Below are positions 1 through 8,731 of a stretch of DNA of 64,000 nucleotides, piece by piece (within the stretch, counting starts at the first letter, position 1; each line of letters opens with the position of its first letter). The stretch comes from Roseovarius indicus. Lineage in GTDB: Bacteria; Pseudomonadota; Alphaproteobacteria; Rhodobacterales; Rhodobacteraceae. The notes below the pieces were generated by a model, which was given only the letters and a program-made list of their open reading frames with translations, was not told the origin of the DNA and did no database searches. The stretch spans positions 744,001 through 808,000 of the forward strand of contig NZ_CP031598.1 of assembly GCF_008728195.1 (NCBI RefSeq). The letters run 5' to 3'. The translations under genes were made by a program, and so were the position numbers.

Positions 1-100
1 GCACCTTTTCGCGTAAGGCGCGGCGGTTGCCCTTGGCGGGCGGTTCGGCGTATCTTTCGGGCGGCGCCCGGATCGGGCGCAGGAGGCCGGAGGGGCTGCG

Positions 101-1042
101 TTGAACAAGGAATTGCAGAATTTCCCGCTGGCCCGGTTCGACCTTGTCACGCTGCGGATCTTCCTGACCGTGATCGATACGGGCAGTATCCGGTCGGCCT
201 CGGAAAGCCTGAACCTGTCGCCCTCGGCGATCAGCCGGCGGCTGGCGGAGCTGGAGGAGAATTTCGGGCAGCCGTTTTTCGCAAGGCATTCGCGGGGCGT
301 GGAGATTTCCGATGCCGGGCACGTGATGGCCGCCAAGGCGCGGGAGATTTTCGCCGCGATCGACAGCGCGCATTCGGAGCTCAGGCGGTTGAGCAGCGGC
401 GAGGCGGGGAGCCTTCTGCTGAGCGCGAACGGCTCGGCCTTCGTCAATGGGCTGGCCGAGGACATGAAGCATTTCGCGGATGCCTTCCCCTATATCGGGA
501 TCGAGCTTTTCGAGCAGATCAGCCCGAATGTCGTGGCCTCGGTGGTGAGCGGAAAGACCGAGCTTGGGCTGATTTCGCGCACCTTCCGCCTGCCGCCCGA
601 GATCGTGTGCACGCGGTATTGCACCGACCGCCTGGTGCTGGCCGTGCCGGAAGGGCACGACCTGGCCCAGCTGCCGGCGGTGCGGCTGTCGGATATGTCC
701 TCCTATCACAGCATCGGGGTGATGGAGGGCAGTTCGATGACCCGGCTGATCCGGCGGGTATCTGTTCTGGGCAACAGCGAGTTCAAGTATCGCTATATGG
801 CGAACACCAACGAGGTGGCGCGGACGCTGGTGGCGCAGGGGCATGGCATCGCGATCCTGCCGGAACAATTCGTGCGGCCGCATGAGCAGATCATGCCGAT
901 CAAGGCGGTGCCGATCCATGAAAGCTGGGCCGAGCGGGAGATCAGCCTTGTGCAGCACGCCGAGGCCACGCTGTCGAACACGGCGACGATCTTTCGCGAT
1001 TTCCTTCTGGAACGGGCGCGCTGCCGGGACGTGGCCCGCTAG
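101..1042 (+). CDS. LysR-family transcriptional regulator
   Basis: A LysR-type DNA-binding regulator of 313 residues, the usual family length. The N-terminal winged helix-turn-helix covers about residues 14-73 (core SPSAISRRLAELEE) and the rest is the two-lobed effector-binding domain. The start is a TTG at 101, preceded by AGGAGG at 81-86. It reads in the same direction as a TRAP transporter and organic-acid genes that begin 278 bp downstream, so it probably controls them, although LysR proteins often regulate divergent genes and nothing upstream is visible here. The effector is unknown. The family call is secure; the regulon is inference. Confidence 0.93.
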   Translation: MNKELQNFPLARFDLVTLRIFLTVIDTGSIRSASESLNLSPSAISRRLAELEENFGQPFFARHSRGVEISDAGHVMAAKAREIFAAIDSAHSELRRLSSGEAGSLLLSANGSAFVNGLAEDMKHFADAFPYIGIELFEQISPNVVASVVSGKTELGLISRTFRLPPEIVCTRYCTDRLVLAVPEGHDLAQLPAVRLSDMSSYHSIGVMEGSSMTRLIRRVSVLGNSEFKYRYMANTNEVARTLVAQGHGIAILPEQFVRPHEQIMPIKAVPIHESWAEREISLVQHAEATLSNTATIFRDFLLERARCRDVAR

Positions 1043-1119
1043 AACACCGTGTTGCGTTTTGCGTGACGCTGGTGTCCGGATTCAGCACTTGCTGAGGAAA
1101 TGGGGGGCTTCTACCCTGC

Positions 1120-1137
1120 CGGTCACGACCGTGACCG
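1120..1137. promoter_or_regulatory. 8-2-8 inverted repeat upstream of TRAP genes
   Basis: CGGTCACG and CGTGACCG are perfect inverted copies separated by two bases. The dyad lies 78 bp after the LysR gene and about 185 bp before the TRAP receptor start. It could be an operator, perhaps for the upstream LysR regulator, or a short hairpin ending the LysR message. No U-tract follows, so an operator is favoured. Confidence 0.35.
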
Positions 1138-1320
1138 TTTCGGCGGCGCGGCCGATGGGAGGAGATTTGCAGGGCGTTCCCGGAACGTCGGCGGCGCGGC
1201 GGGAGGCCGGCCGTCGATCTGGCGTTTCGAAAGCCCGATGACCTTCTTCCGCAGAGATGCCGGGCGACGCCTTTCAACGGGGCGGCCCTCCGGCCGACGT
1301 TAACGAATGGGAGGAGCCAG

Positions 1321-2319
1321 ATGGCAATTTCGCAAATGGTCCGCAAGGCAACGCTTGCGGTGGCGGCTTCGGTCGGGATCGGGGTTCTGCCCGTGGCGGC
1401 CGATACGATCGAGATTCACAACACGATGAGCACCGGCGGCTCGGAAGAAGCCGCCCTGCAGAAGTTCCAGGAGCTGATCGAAGAGAAGCTGGGCGACGAT
1501 TTCGAGGTGAACATCTACCTCAACAGCCAGCTTGGCAGCGAGGCCGAGGTGCTGGAACTGCTGAACATCGGCCAGACGCAGATGGCGCTGACCGGCGGGG
1601 CGTTCATGGGCCAGTACGCGCCCGAGTATAACGCCGTTTCGGTGCCCTTCGTGTTGCCCAGCTGGGGCGCGGTCGAGCATTACATCATGGAAACGGAATC
1701 CGGCAAGAAGATGCAGGAGATTGCCCGCGAGAAGGGCAACCTTGTCTATCTCGGGCCGCAGAAGCGGGCCTTCCGGCACATGACGGCGAACAAGCCGATC
1801 AACACGCCGGACGACCTCGAGGGGCTGCCGATGCGGATGCCGCAGATCCCGCTGTGGATCGACGTGTGGGAAGAGCTGGGCATCCAGGCGGTGGTGATCC
1901 CGTCGTCGGATATCTACCTTGCAATGCGCACCGGCCAGGTCGAGGCGCATGAGAACAGCCTTGCCTCGCCCTATACCCGCCAGATGTGGGAGGTGCAGGA
2001 TTACATCATCGAGACGTCGCACCTGTCGTTCCCGTGGCACTGGGTGGCCTCGGCCCCGTGGTGGGACGGCCTGACCGACGAGCAGCGCACCGCGATCTCG
2101 GAAGCGGCCGAGGAAGCGCGCCAGCACGGCACGCAGGTCGAGAACGAGAAGGACGAGTTCTATCGTGAGGCGCTGATCGAGAAGGGCATGGAGTTCATCC
2201 AGGTCGACCAGGCGCCGTTCCGCGAGAAGGCCGCCCCGGCCATCGAGCGCGCGATGGCGGACATGGCCGACACCGTGCAGGCCGATATCGAGGCCAGCAT
2301 CGAGGCCGCGTCGGAATGA
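1321..2319 (+). CDS. dctP: TRAP transporter substrate-binding protein (DctP type)
   Basis: Periplasmic receptor of a tripartite ATP-independent transporter, 332 residues. Residues 1 to about 27 form a Sec signal peptide with an alanine-rich core, and the mature protein starts near DTIEIHN. The conserved segment LPMRMPQIPLW carries the arginine that DctP proteins use to hold a substrate carboxylate, followed by the SSDIYLAMRTGQVEAHEN segment typical of the family. GGGAGGAG lies just upstream of the ATG. It is the first gene of a dctP-dctQ-dctM operon, and its stop overlaps the next start (ATGA). The likely ligand is an organic acid; the downstream CoA enzymes suggest a branched acid, but the ligand cannot be read from the sequence. 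Confidence 0.93.
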   Translation: MAISQMVRKATLAVAASVGIGVLPVAADTIEIHNTMSTGGSEEAALQKFQELIEEKLGDDFEVNIYLNSQLGSEAEVLELLNIGQTQMALTGGAFMGQYAPEYNAVSVPFVLPSWGAVEHYIMETESGKKMQEIAREKGNLVYLGPQKRAFRHMTANKPINTPDDLEGLPMRMPQIPLWIDVWEELGIQAVVIPSSDIYLAMRTGQVEAHENSLASPYTRQMWEVQDYIIETSHLSFPWHWVASAPWWDGLTDEQRTAISEAAEEARQHGTQVENEKDEFYREALIEKGMEFIQVDQAPFREKAAPAIERAMADMADTVQADIEASIEAASE

Positions 2320-2852
2320 CCGACGCCAAACGGCATGAGCGCCCGCCCCTTGTGAAGCTTGGGGCGGGTCTTCTCGAGAGCGTCGCCATGGGTCTCATGG
2401 TGGCGCTCGTGCTGTCGATCTTCTATGCGGTCGTGGCGCGGGAGGTGTTCAAGCTTTCGGTGCCGTGGGCCGAGGAAGTGGCCGCCGGGCTGCTGGCGTG
2501 GAGTGTCATGCTGGGCGCGGCGAGTGCCTGGGGCCAGCGGCGGCATATCGTGATCGACGTGCTGCTGCGGCGGATCGCGCTGGGCGCGCGGGTCTGGATC
2601 TCGGTGCTGATCGAGTGCGGCGCGCTGGTGCTGTTCTACGTGATCGCGCGGGGCGCCTACCTGATGATGTATGCCAGCGCCAACAACACCACGACCGCAC
2701 TGGGCATCAGCTACTCCTGGCTTTACCTGGCGCTGCTGATCGGGACGGTTGCGATGATCCTGTTCAGCCTCGCCTATCTCGTCAGCCTCATCCGCAACGG
2801 AAAGGCCGTGATCGGCCAAACGGAAACGAAGAGCGAATGGACTACCTCCTGA
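2316..2852 (+). CDS. dctQ: TRAP transporter small permease (DctQ type)
   Basis: Small membrane subunit of the TRAP transporter, 178 residues with four predicted hydrophobic helices. It carries the family signature WAEEVAAGLLAWSVMLGAA, followed by a basic loop (QRRHI). It joins the large permease DctM in the inner membrane. The ATG overlaps the dctP stop by 4 bp, and the gene itself overlaps dctM by 16 bp, so the three genes are translationally coupled. The family call is secure. Confidence 0.9.
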   Translation: MTDAKRHERPPLVKLGAGLLESVAMGLMVALVLSIFYAVVAREVFKLSVPWAEEVAAGLLAWSVMLGAASAWGQRRHIVIDVLLRRIALGARVWISVLIECGALVLFYVIARGAYLMMYASANNTTTALGISYSWLYLALLIGTVAMILFSLAYLVSLIRNGKAVIGQTETKSEWTTS

Positions 2853-4126
2853 TATTTCTCGGTGTGATGATCTTCCTGTTCGCCGTGGGCGTTCCGGTTG
2901 CGATCTCCATCGGCCTGACCTGTCTTGTCGTCCTGGTCGTGCAGGGCGGGATCGAGAAGATCCCCGAAGAGCTGTTCGCGATGCAGATGCTGAGCGGGCT
3001 GAACAACTTTCCGATCATCGCGGTGCCGTTCTTCATCCTGGCGGCGTCGTTGATGAACACGGGGTCGAGCAACGAACGGATATTCAATTTCGCGACGGCG
3101 CTGGTGGGGCCGATCCGCGGCGGGCTGGGGCATGTGAACGTGCTGGCCAGCGTGATCTTTGCCGGCATGTCGGCGACGGCGGTCGCGGACGTGGCCGGGA
3201 TCGGCCAGCTTGAGCTGAAGGCGATGAAGGAGCGGGGCTATCCGCAAAGGTTCTCGGTGGGGATCACCGGGGCCGCTTCGATCATCAGCCCGGTCATTCC
3301 GCCCTCGGTGGCGCTGGTGGTCTATGGCTGGCTGTCGGGCACGTCGATCGCGGCGCTGTTCATGGCGGGGGTGATCCCCGGGATCATCCTTGCGATCGGG
3401 CTGTCGACGACGGTTCTGTTGTCGTCCTACTGGCTTGACCTGCCGGGGACGAAGCGGGTGCCGGGGGGCGAGGTGTTCCGGCTGTTCCTGCATGCCATTC
3501 CGCCGCTGACCACGCCGATCATCATCATCGGCGGCATCTGGACCGGGATCTTCACGCCGACCGAGGCGGGCGCGGTGGCCTGCATGTACGCGTTCTTCCT
3601 TGGCGCGGTGGTCTATCGCGACGTGACCCTGTCGGAATTTCTGGAGGCGTTGAGGCGGACGGTCAGGTTCACCTCGGTGATCATGTTCATCATCGCCATC
3701 GCGACCTTCTATGGCTGGCTGCTGGTGCGGGTGCGCATTCCGCAGGAGCTGGCGATGGCGCTGCTGGATCTCAACCTTGCCGAGACGCAGGCGATCCTGC
3801 TGATCCTGCTGTTCTTCCTGGTGATCGGGTGCTTCATGAGCGTGGTCGAGGCGGTGCTGATCTTCACGCCGATCTTCATGCTGACGGTGCAGTCGCTGGG
3901 GATCGACCCGGTGTGGTTCGGGGTGCTGATGGTGATGACGCTGTCGGTCGGGGTGATCACGCCGCCCTTTGGCAACGTGCTGTTCGTGCTGACCGAGCTG
4001 ACGGGGATGCCGTTCGAGAAGGTGGTAGTGGCGATCCTGCCCTTCCTGGTGCCGATCGTTCTGACGGTTCTGCTGTTGGTGTTCTTCCCGTCGCTGGTGA
4101 CGTTCCTGCCCGAGGTCATGCATTGA
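2837..4126 (+). CDS. dctM: TRAP transporter large permease (DctM type)
   Basis: Large membrane subunit that carries the sodium-driven transport path, 429 residues with about 12 hydrophobic segments, the normal family length. Characteristic stretches include the FPIIAVPFFILAASLMNTG and PVIPPSVALVVYG regions and the PTEAGAVA motif near the middle. The open frame extends upstream to 2465, but that part is only an antiphase reading of dctQ. MDYLLIFLGVMIF, starting at ATG 2837, is the natural DctM N-terminus. It is the last gene of the transporter operon; a 330-bp gap follows before panB. Confidence 0.92.
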   Translation: MDYLLIFLGVMIFLFAVGVPVAISIGLTCLVVLVVQGGIEKIPEELFAMQMLSGLNNFPIIAVPFFILAASLMNTGSSNERIFNFATALVGPIRGGLGHVNVLASVIFAGMSATAVADVAGIGQLELKAMKERGYPQRFSVGITGAASIISPVIPPSVALVVYGWLSGTSIAALFMAGVIPGIILAIGLSTTVLLSSYWLDLPGTKRVPGGEVFRLFLHAIPPLTTPIIIIGGIWTGIFTPTEAGAVACMYAFFLGAVVYRDVTLSEFLEALRRTVRFTSVIMFIIAIATFYGWLLVRVRIPQELAMALLDLNLAETQAILLILLFFLVIGCFMSVVEAVLIFTPIFMLTVQSLGIDPVWFGVLMVMTLSVGVITPPFGNVLFVLTELTGMPFEKVVVAILPFLVPIVLTVLLLVFFPSLVTFLPEVMH

Positions 4127-4164
4127 GCGTGGCGTTGCGGGTAGCGGAACGCATGGTTCGGGAA

Positions 4165-4180
4165 TTGGCACTTCTGGGGC
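4165..4180 (+). promoter_or_regulatory. Possible sigma-54 (-24/-12) promoter
   Basis: TTGGCAC at 4165-4171 matches the -24 half of a sigma-54 promoter exactly. The GG at 4167-4168 is followed 10 bases later by the GC at 4179-4180, as the -12 half requires, but the -12 context is GGGC rather than TTGC. It lies about 275 bp upstream of panB. The match may be chance in GC-rich DNA, and no sigma-54 activator with GAFTGA is seen in the window. Confidence 0.2.
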
Positions 4181-4245
4181 GCGGAGCGGCGCTGTAACCT
4201 GCGCCGGAGGACCGGAGGAGGCGCAGGCGCGACAAGGAGGAGAGC

Positions 4246-4395
4246 GTGGTTGTTTTCGACATGTATCCCCTTTTTCGCATGTGTTTCCCGCAGGGTTCGA
4301 CCGGGTTCGGGGCGCGGGTTCGCGCGCCGGAAAGGCCCCGTGGCGCCGCTGTGCACGCAGCGGCACACAAGCGGGAACGCCGGGGCCGGGCATGA
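4246..4395 (+). CDS. Possible 49-residue small protein
   Basis: A short open frame starts at GTG 4246, five bases after a near-ideal AAGGAGG Shine-Dalgarno at 4234-4240, and ends at TGA 4393-4395. The product would begin MVVFDMYPLFRMCF and end in an arginine-rich tail. I recognise no family. The ribosome-binding site is stronger than that of most genes in the window, which is the only reason to list it. The arginine-rich tail is typical of spurious frames in GC-rich DNA. It could be a leader peptide for panB or a chance frame. Confidence 0.22.
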   Translation: MVVFDMYPLFRMCFPQGSTGFGARVRAPERPRGAAVHAAAHKRERRGRA

Positions 4396-4456
4396 CGTTT
4401 TTTAGGGACACGGGCGCCCGGGGCGCGCCGCGATCCGATATCGGGAAAGGCACATC

Positions 4457-5278
4457 ATGAGCGTACATTCTGGAACCAAGAAGCTGACGGCGATGTCGCT
4501 GGCGGGACGCCGGGGCGAGACACCCATCGTCGGGCTGACCGCCTATACCGCGCCGATTGCGGCGGCGATGGACGACAAGGTGGATTTCATCCTCGTGGGC
4601 GACTCGCTGGCGATGACGATCTACGGCGAAAGCTCGACCGTGGGGGTCGATCTGGACACAATGATCCGGCATGGGCGGGCCGTGGTGAAGGCGTGCAAGC
4701 ATGCCTGCGTGGTGGTCGACCTGCCCTTCGGATCGTACGAGGCGTCGCCCGAGCAGGCGTTTGCCTCGGCGAGCCGGGTGCTGATGGAAACCGGCTGTGA
4801 CGCGGTGAAGCTGGAAGGCGGGACCGAGATGGCGCCGACGGTGGCGTTCCTTGTGAAGCGGGGCGTGCCGGTGATGGCGCATATCGGGCTGACGCCGCAG
4901 GCGATCAACACGCTGGGCGGGTTCAAGACGCAAGGCAAGGACGAGGCTGCCGTCGAGATGCTGGTGGCCGATGGCAAGGCGATGGAGGAGGCGGGTGCGT
5001 TCTCGATCGTAATCGAGGGTGTGATGGAAAGCGCCGCGAAGAAGGTGATCGCGGCGACGAACGTGACCACCATCGGCATCGGTGCGTCGGCGGAGTGCGA
5101 CGGGCAGATCCTTGTCGTCGATGACGTGATCGGGCTGTTCGCGGCGTTCAAGCCGAAATTCGTGAAGCGCTATGCGTCGATCCTGGGCGATGTCGAGGGG
5201 GCGATCTCGGACTTTGCCGAGGAGGTTCGGACACGTAAGTTTCCGAGCGAGGAGTTTCTTTTCGGAGCGGGGAAATGA
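4457..5278 (+). CDS. panB: 3-methyl-2-oxobutanoate hydroxymethyltransferase (PanB)
   Basis: PanB transfers a hydroxymethyl group from methylene-tetrahydrofolate to 2-oxoisovalerate to make ketopantoate. The 273-residue protein has the full-length TIM-barrel pattern: LVGDSLAMT with metal ligand Asp49, VVVDLPF with Asp88, KLEGG with Glu120, HIGLTPQ, the catalytic glutamate region VIEGV (Glu187), IGIGAS and DGQILVVDD. No panC neighbour is present. It sits instead between a TRAP transporter and a CoA lyase/CoA-transferase pair, and its stop overlaps the lyase start. It may be a catabolic paralogue acting in reverse or on another 2-oxoacid. The family is secure; the metabolic role here is uncertain. 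Confidence 0.85.
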   Translation: MSVHSGTKKLTAMSLAGRRGETPIVGLTAYTAPIAAAMDDKVDFILVGDSLAMTIYGESSTVGVDLDTMIRHGRAVVKACKHACVVVDLPFGSYEASPEQAFASASRVLMETGCDAVKLEGGTEMAPTVAFLVKRGVPVMAHIGLTPQAINTLGGFKTQGKDEAAVEMLVADGKAMEEAGAFSIVIEGVMESAAKKVIAATNVTTIGIGASAECDGQILVVDDVIGLFAAFKPKFVKRYASILGDVEGAISDFAEEVRTRKFPSEEFLFGAGK

Positions 5279-6207
5279 CCATGGATATCACGATTACCGA
5301 AGTCGCCTCTCGCGACGGGTTGCAGAACGAGAAGCACCCGGTCAGCACCGAGCAGAAGATCGAGCTGATCGGGCGGATCTCGAAGGCGGGGATGAAGCGG
5401 TTCGAGGTGACGTCTTTCGTGTCGCCGCGCGCCGTGCCGGCGCTGGCGGATGCCGAGGACGTGGTGAAGGGGGTGCCGGATCGCGAGAGCCTGATCATCG
5501 AGGCGCTGGTGCCGAACCTGCGCGGGGCCGAGCGGGCGGCCGCGTTGAAGCTGGATGAGTGGGTGTGTTTTGCCTCGGCCAGCGAGAGCCATTCGCAGGC
5601 CAATTCCAACACCTCGACCGAGGAGGCGCTGGCTAGGTTGCAGCCGGTGATCGATTTGGCGAAGCAGGAGGGCGTGGTGCCGGTGGGCGCGATTGCCACC
5701 AGTTTCGGCTGTCCGTTCGAGGGCGACGTGCCGATCGAGCGCGTGGTCGAGGTGGCGAAGCGCATGACGGATATGGGCGTCGAGACGATCAAGCTGGGCG
5801 ACACGATCGGGACGGCGTGGCCGAGCCGGGTGCGCGAGCTGGTGCGGGCGATGCGCGAGGCGCTGCCTGAGACGGTGCTGGTGCTGCATCTGCACAACAC
5901 GCGGGACATGTCGCTGGCCAACGTGCTGACCGGGATTTCCGAGGGCGTGGACCGGTATGAGAGTGCCCTGGCCGGGGTTGGCGGTTGCCCCTTCGCGCCG
6001 GGCGCGACGGGCAATATCTCGACCGAGGATCTTGTGCATTTCCTGCATCTGGAAGGGCACAAGACGGGGCTGGACCTGGGCAAGCTGATCGAGGCGGGGC
6101 ACTGGTTCGAGACGGTTCTGGAGCGCAAGCTTCCCGCGCATCTTTTAAGGGCGAAGCCGGTGGGCGAGACGGTCGAGCTGGCCAGCACACGGCGCGCGGC
6201 GGGCTGA
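5275..6207 (+). CDS. Hydroxymethylglutaryl-CoA lyase family protein
   Basis: A 310-residue TIM-barrel lyase of the HMGL-like family, which cleaves 3-hydroxy-3-methylglutaryl-CoA or related tertiary-alcohol acyl-CoAs into acetyl-CoA and a keto acid. It has the N-terminal EVASRDGLQNE motif, LHLHNTRDM with metal-binding histidines, and the catalytic-cysteine signature GVGGCPFAPGATGN. The first ATG overlaps the panB stop (ATGA); a second ATG six bases on at 5281 is an equally good start. The adjacent CoA-transferase suggests that an acid is first activated to its CoA thioester and then cleaved. Citramalyl-CoA-type lyase activity is an alternative to leucine breakdown, and no leucine-pathway carboxylase is nearby. 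Confidence 0.85.
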   Translation: MTMDITITEVASRDGLQNEKHPVSTEQKIELIGRISKAGMKRFEVTSFVSPRAVPALADAEDVVKGVPDRESLIIEALVPNLRGAERAAALKLDEWVCFASASESHSQANSNTSTEEALARLQPVIDLAKQEGVVPVGAIATSFGCPFEGDVPIERVVEVAKRMTDMGVETIKLGDTIGTAWPSRVRELVRAMREALPETVLVLHLHNTRDMSLANVLTGISEGVDRYESALAGVGGCPFAPGATGNISTEDLVHFLHLEGHKTGLDLGKLIEAGHWFETVLERKLPAHLLRAKPVGETVELASTRRAAG

Positions 6208-6234
6208 GCCCGGGAAAGACTGGAAGGAAAAGGC

Positions 6235-7443
6235 ATGAGCCTTCAAGGCACCCAAGTGATCGACCTGACCCGGATTATCTCGGGCCCGTTCTGTACGCAG
6301 TTGCTGGCGGATTTCGGGGCGGACGTGATCAAGATCGAAACACCGTCGGGCGACCCGCTGCGCGGGCAGGGCAAGGGTAAGAACGGGCTGAGCTGGTATT
6401 TCGCCAGCTACAACCGGAACAAGCGGTCGGTCGCGCTGGATTTGCGGAGCGAGGCCGGGCTGGAAGTTCTGCGCGAGATGATCAAGGGCGCGGATGTTCT
6501 GGTGGAGAATTACCGCGCGGGCGTGCTGGCCAAGATGGGGCTGAGCGACGACGAATTGAAGGAACTGAACCCGAAGCTGGTGGTGTGCCATATCAGCGGG
6601 TTCGGGGCGGACGGGCCTTATGCGCAGCGGCCGTCCTTCGACTTCATCGCGCAGGCGATGAGCGGGTTCATGAGCGTCAACGGCAATCGGGACGACGACC
6701 CGCAGCGCAGTGGCCTGCCGATTTCGGACCTCGTGGCGGGGCTTTACGCCGCGCTGGGTGTGTCGGCGACGCTGGCCGGAACGCGGCGCGAGGACCGGAC
6801 GTTTCAGAGTGTCGACGTGGGGCTGACCGACAGCCTGATCAGCCTGTTGAGTTACATGGCGAGTGATACGCTGGTGGCGGGCAAGCCGCCGGAGCGGAGC
6901 GGGAACGATCATCCGTTGGTGGCGCCCTATGGGTTGTTCCAGACGGCGGATACGCCGATTGCGATTGCGCCGAGCAACGACATGATCTTTGCCCGCCTGC
7001 TGAAGGTGCTGGGGCGGGAGGAATTGCTGAACGACCCGCGTTTCGACACGAATGACAAGCGGATGGCGGACAGGTCTGCGATCCGGGCCGAGATAGAGCC
7101 GATCTTCCTGACGGATAGCTGTGCCAACTGGATCGACCGGCTGAACGAGGGCGGGGTGCCCGCCGGGCCGGTGATGTCGGTGCCGGACGTGTTCGAGGAC
7201 CCGCAGGTGAAGCACCGCGAGATGGTGGTCGAGGTGCCCCATGGCGAGCATGGCAACGTGCGGATGCTGGGCTTTCCGGTGAAGGTGAAGCCTGATGGCT
7301 GCGAGATGCGGCACCCGGCGCCGGAGCTGGGCGAGCATGGCAATGCGGTGCTGCGGGCGTTGGGCTATTCGGCGGAGCGGATTGCCGAGCTGCGGGCGAG
7401 CGGTGTGCTGGCCGGCGGGACGGAGACGGTGCGCGGGGCCTGA
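6235..7443 (+). CDS. Class III (CaiB/BaiF) CoA-transferase
   Basis: A 402-residue family III CoA-transferase, which moves CoA between carboxylic acids. It has the N-terminal IDLTRIISGPFCTQLLADFGADVIKIE segment that binds CoA, the VLVENYRAG motif, and the PISDLVAGLYAALG segment carrying the catalytic aspartate. AAGGAAAAGG sits just before the ATG. It follows the lyase gene by 27 bp and ends the forward operon, 10 bp from a convergent TRAP gene. It probably activates the acid that the lyase then splits. Donor and acceptor cannot be read from the sequence. Confidence 0.9.
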   Translation: MSLQGTQVIDLTRIISGPFCTQLLADFGADVIKIETPSGDPLRGQGKGKNGLSWYFASYNRNKRSVALDLRSEAGLEVLREMIKGADVLVENYRAGVLAKMGLSDDELKELNPKLVVCHISGFGADGPYAQRPSFDFIAQAMSGFMSVNGNRDDDPQRSGLPISDLVAGLYAALGVSATLAGTRREDRTFQSVDVGLTDSLISLLSYMASDTLVAGKPPERSGNDHPLVAPYGLFQTADTPIAIAPSNDMIFARLLKVLGREELLNDPRFDTNDKRMADRSAIRAEIEPIFLTDSCANWIDRLNEGGVPAGPVMSVPDVFEDPQVKHREMVVEVPHGEHGNVRMLGFPVKVKPDGCEMRHPAPELGEHGNAVLRALGYSAERIAELRASGVLAGGTETVRGA

Positions 7444-7453
7444 GCCCCGCCGC

Positions 7454-8731
7454 CTAGACCGGTCCGGGCAGCCAGAGGCTGAGGCCCGGGATCAGCACCA
7501 CGAGGGCCAGCACCACCAGCGACCACAGCAGGAACGGCCAGACGCGGCGGATAATCGCCGCGACCGGTACCTTTCCGGCGGAGCCTGCCACGAAGAGCAG
7601 CAGGCCCACGGGCGGCGTGAGCATCCCGATCATCAGGTTGAGGATGACGATCATCCCGAAATGCACCGGGTCGACGCCCAGCGACATGCCGATGGGCGTG
7701 AGCGTGGGCAGGAAGACGATCATCGCCGGCAGCGGTTCGAGGAAGCAGCCGACGAGCAGCAGCAGGATGTTGATGGCCAAGAGCACGATCAGGGGGTTCT
7801 CGCTGATCCCGGCGATGGCGGCGGCAATCTCGAGGTTGATGCGGCTTTCGGCGATGATCCAGCCTAGGGGGCCGGCGGCGGCGAGCAGGAAGAGGATGGC
7901 CGCGGCGCTGCGGGCGGCGGTGACGGTGGCGTGGTAGACGCCGCCGAGTTTCAGTTCGCGCGACAGGAAGAGGGACACGATGAGGGCCCAGACGGCGGCG
8001 ACGGCGGCGGCCTCGGTATCGGTCACGATGCCGAAGCGCATGCCGCCCAGCACGACGACCGGCAGGGTGAGCACCGGCAGGGCGGTGAGCGTGGCGCGGC
8101 CCTTGACCGAGAGGGGCTGGCGGGGGCGACGGTGCTCGGCCAGCTGGCCGGTGGGGTAGAGGTAGCCGATGAGGGCGAAGCCCGCGAAGAGCAGGAGGCC
8201 CGGCAGGAGACCGGCGAGGAAGAGGCGGATGACCGAGACGTTGGCCATGGCGGCGTATACGATCATCGGCACTGAAGGTGGTATGATCGGCCCCAGCATG
8301 GCGCCGGCGGCGATGATGGCGCCGGCGTAGCCTTCGTTATAGCCCTCGCGGCGCATGGCGGGGACGAGGATGCGGCCGGTGGCGGCGGCGTCGGCGGCGC
8401 CGGAGCCCGAGACGCCGGCCATCATGAGGTTGGTGAGAAGAGAGACCTGCGCCAGCGCGCCGCGCACATGGCCGACGAGGGAGAGGGCCCAGTCGACCAG
8501 CCTCTGGGTCAGGCCGCCGCGGTTCATGATCTCGCCCGTGAGGATGAAGAGGGGGATGGCGACGAGCACGTATTTGTCGATGCCGCCGACGATTTGCAGG
8601 GGCAGGATGGTGCCGTTGACCATGCGGTCGCCCGTGAGGATCGACATGTAAGTGGTGGCGATCATGCCGAAGCCCACGTCGAAGCCGACGACGAGCAGCA
8701 CGAGGAAGAGGGCGATGACGGCGCCGCTCAT
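7454..8731 (-). CDS. dctM: TRAP transporter large permease (DctM type), second set
   Basis: A 425-residue polytopic inner-membrane subunit with about 12 hydrophobic helices and the DctM motifs MIATTYMSILTG, VAIPLFILTGEIMNRGG, PIIPPSVPMIVYA and DTEAAAVAAVWAL. It is the last gene of a reverse dctP-dctQ-dctM operon, overlaps dctQ by 4 bp, and converges on the CoA-transferase with only 10 bp between, leaving no room for a separate terminator. It is distinct in sequence from the set at 1.3-4.1 kb, so it is not a recent duplicate. Confidence 0.92.
   Translation of the reverse strand: MSGAVIALFLVLLVVGFDVGFGMIATTYMSILTGDRMVNGTILPLQIVGGIDKYVLVAIPLFILTGEIMNRGGLTQRLVDWALSLVGHVRGALAQVSLLTNLMMAGVSGSGAADAAATGRILVPAMRREGYNEGYAGAIIAAGAMLGPIIPPSVPMIVYAAMANVSVIRLFLAGLLPGLLLFAGFALIGYLYPTGQLAEHRRPRQPLSVKGRATLTALPVLTLPVVVLGGMRFGIVTDTEAAAVAAVWALIVSLFLSRELKLGGVYHATVTAARSAAAILFLLAAAGPLGWIIAESRINLEIAAAIAGISENPLIVLLAINILLLLVGCFLEPLPAMIVFLPTLTPIGMSLGVDPVHFGMIVILNLMIGMLTPPVGLLLFVAGSAGKVPVAAIIRRVWPFLLWSLVVLALVVLIPGLSLWLPGPV

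Larger units (their letters stand above)
4127..4456. other. Gap between TRAP operon and panB
   Basis: No clear conserved gene lies in these 330 bases. The gap holds a sigma-54-like element at 4165-4180, a short ORF behind a strong Shine-Dalgarno at 4246-4395, and nested GC-rich inverted repeats. GCCGCT and AGCGGC pair at 4345-4364 inside a wider GGCCCCG/CGGGGCC pairing (about 4334-4388), and six T residues follow at 4395-4400. The nested stem and T run could end transcription from the TRAP operon, or form a leader structure before panB. Confidence in any single role is low. Confidence 0.3.

Noticed and set aside
2774..4933. A reverse open frame of 719 residues across dctM and the panB gap
   Set aside because: It spans two forward genes and an intergenic region with a shadow-like Arg/His/Gln composition.
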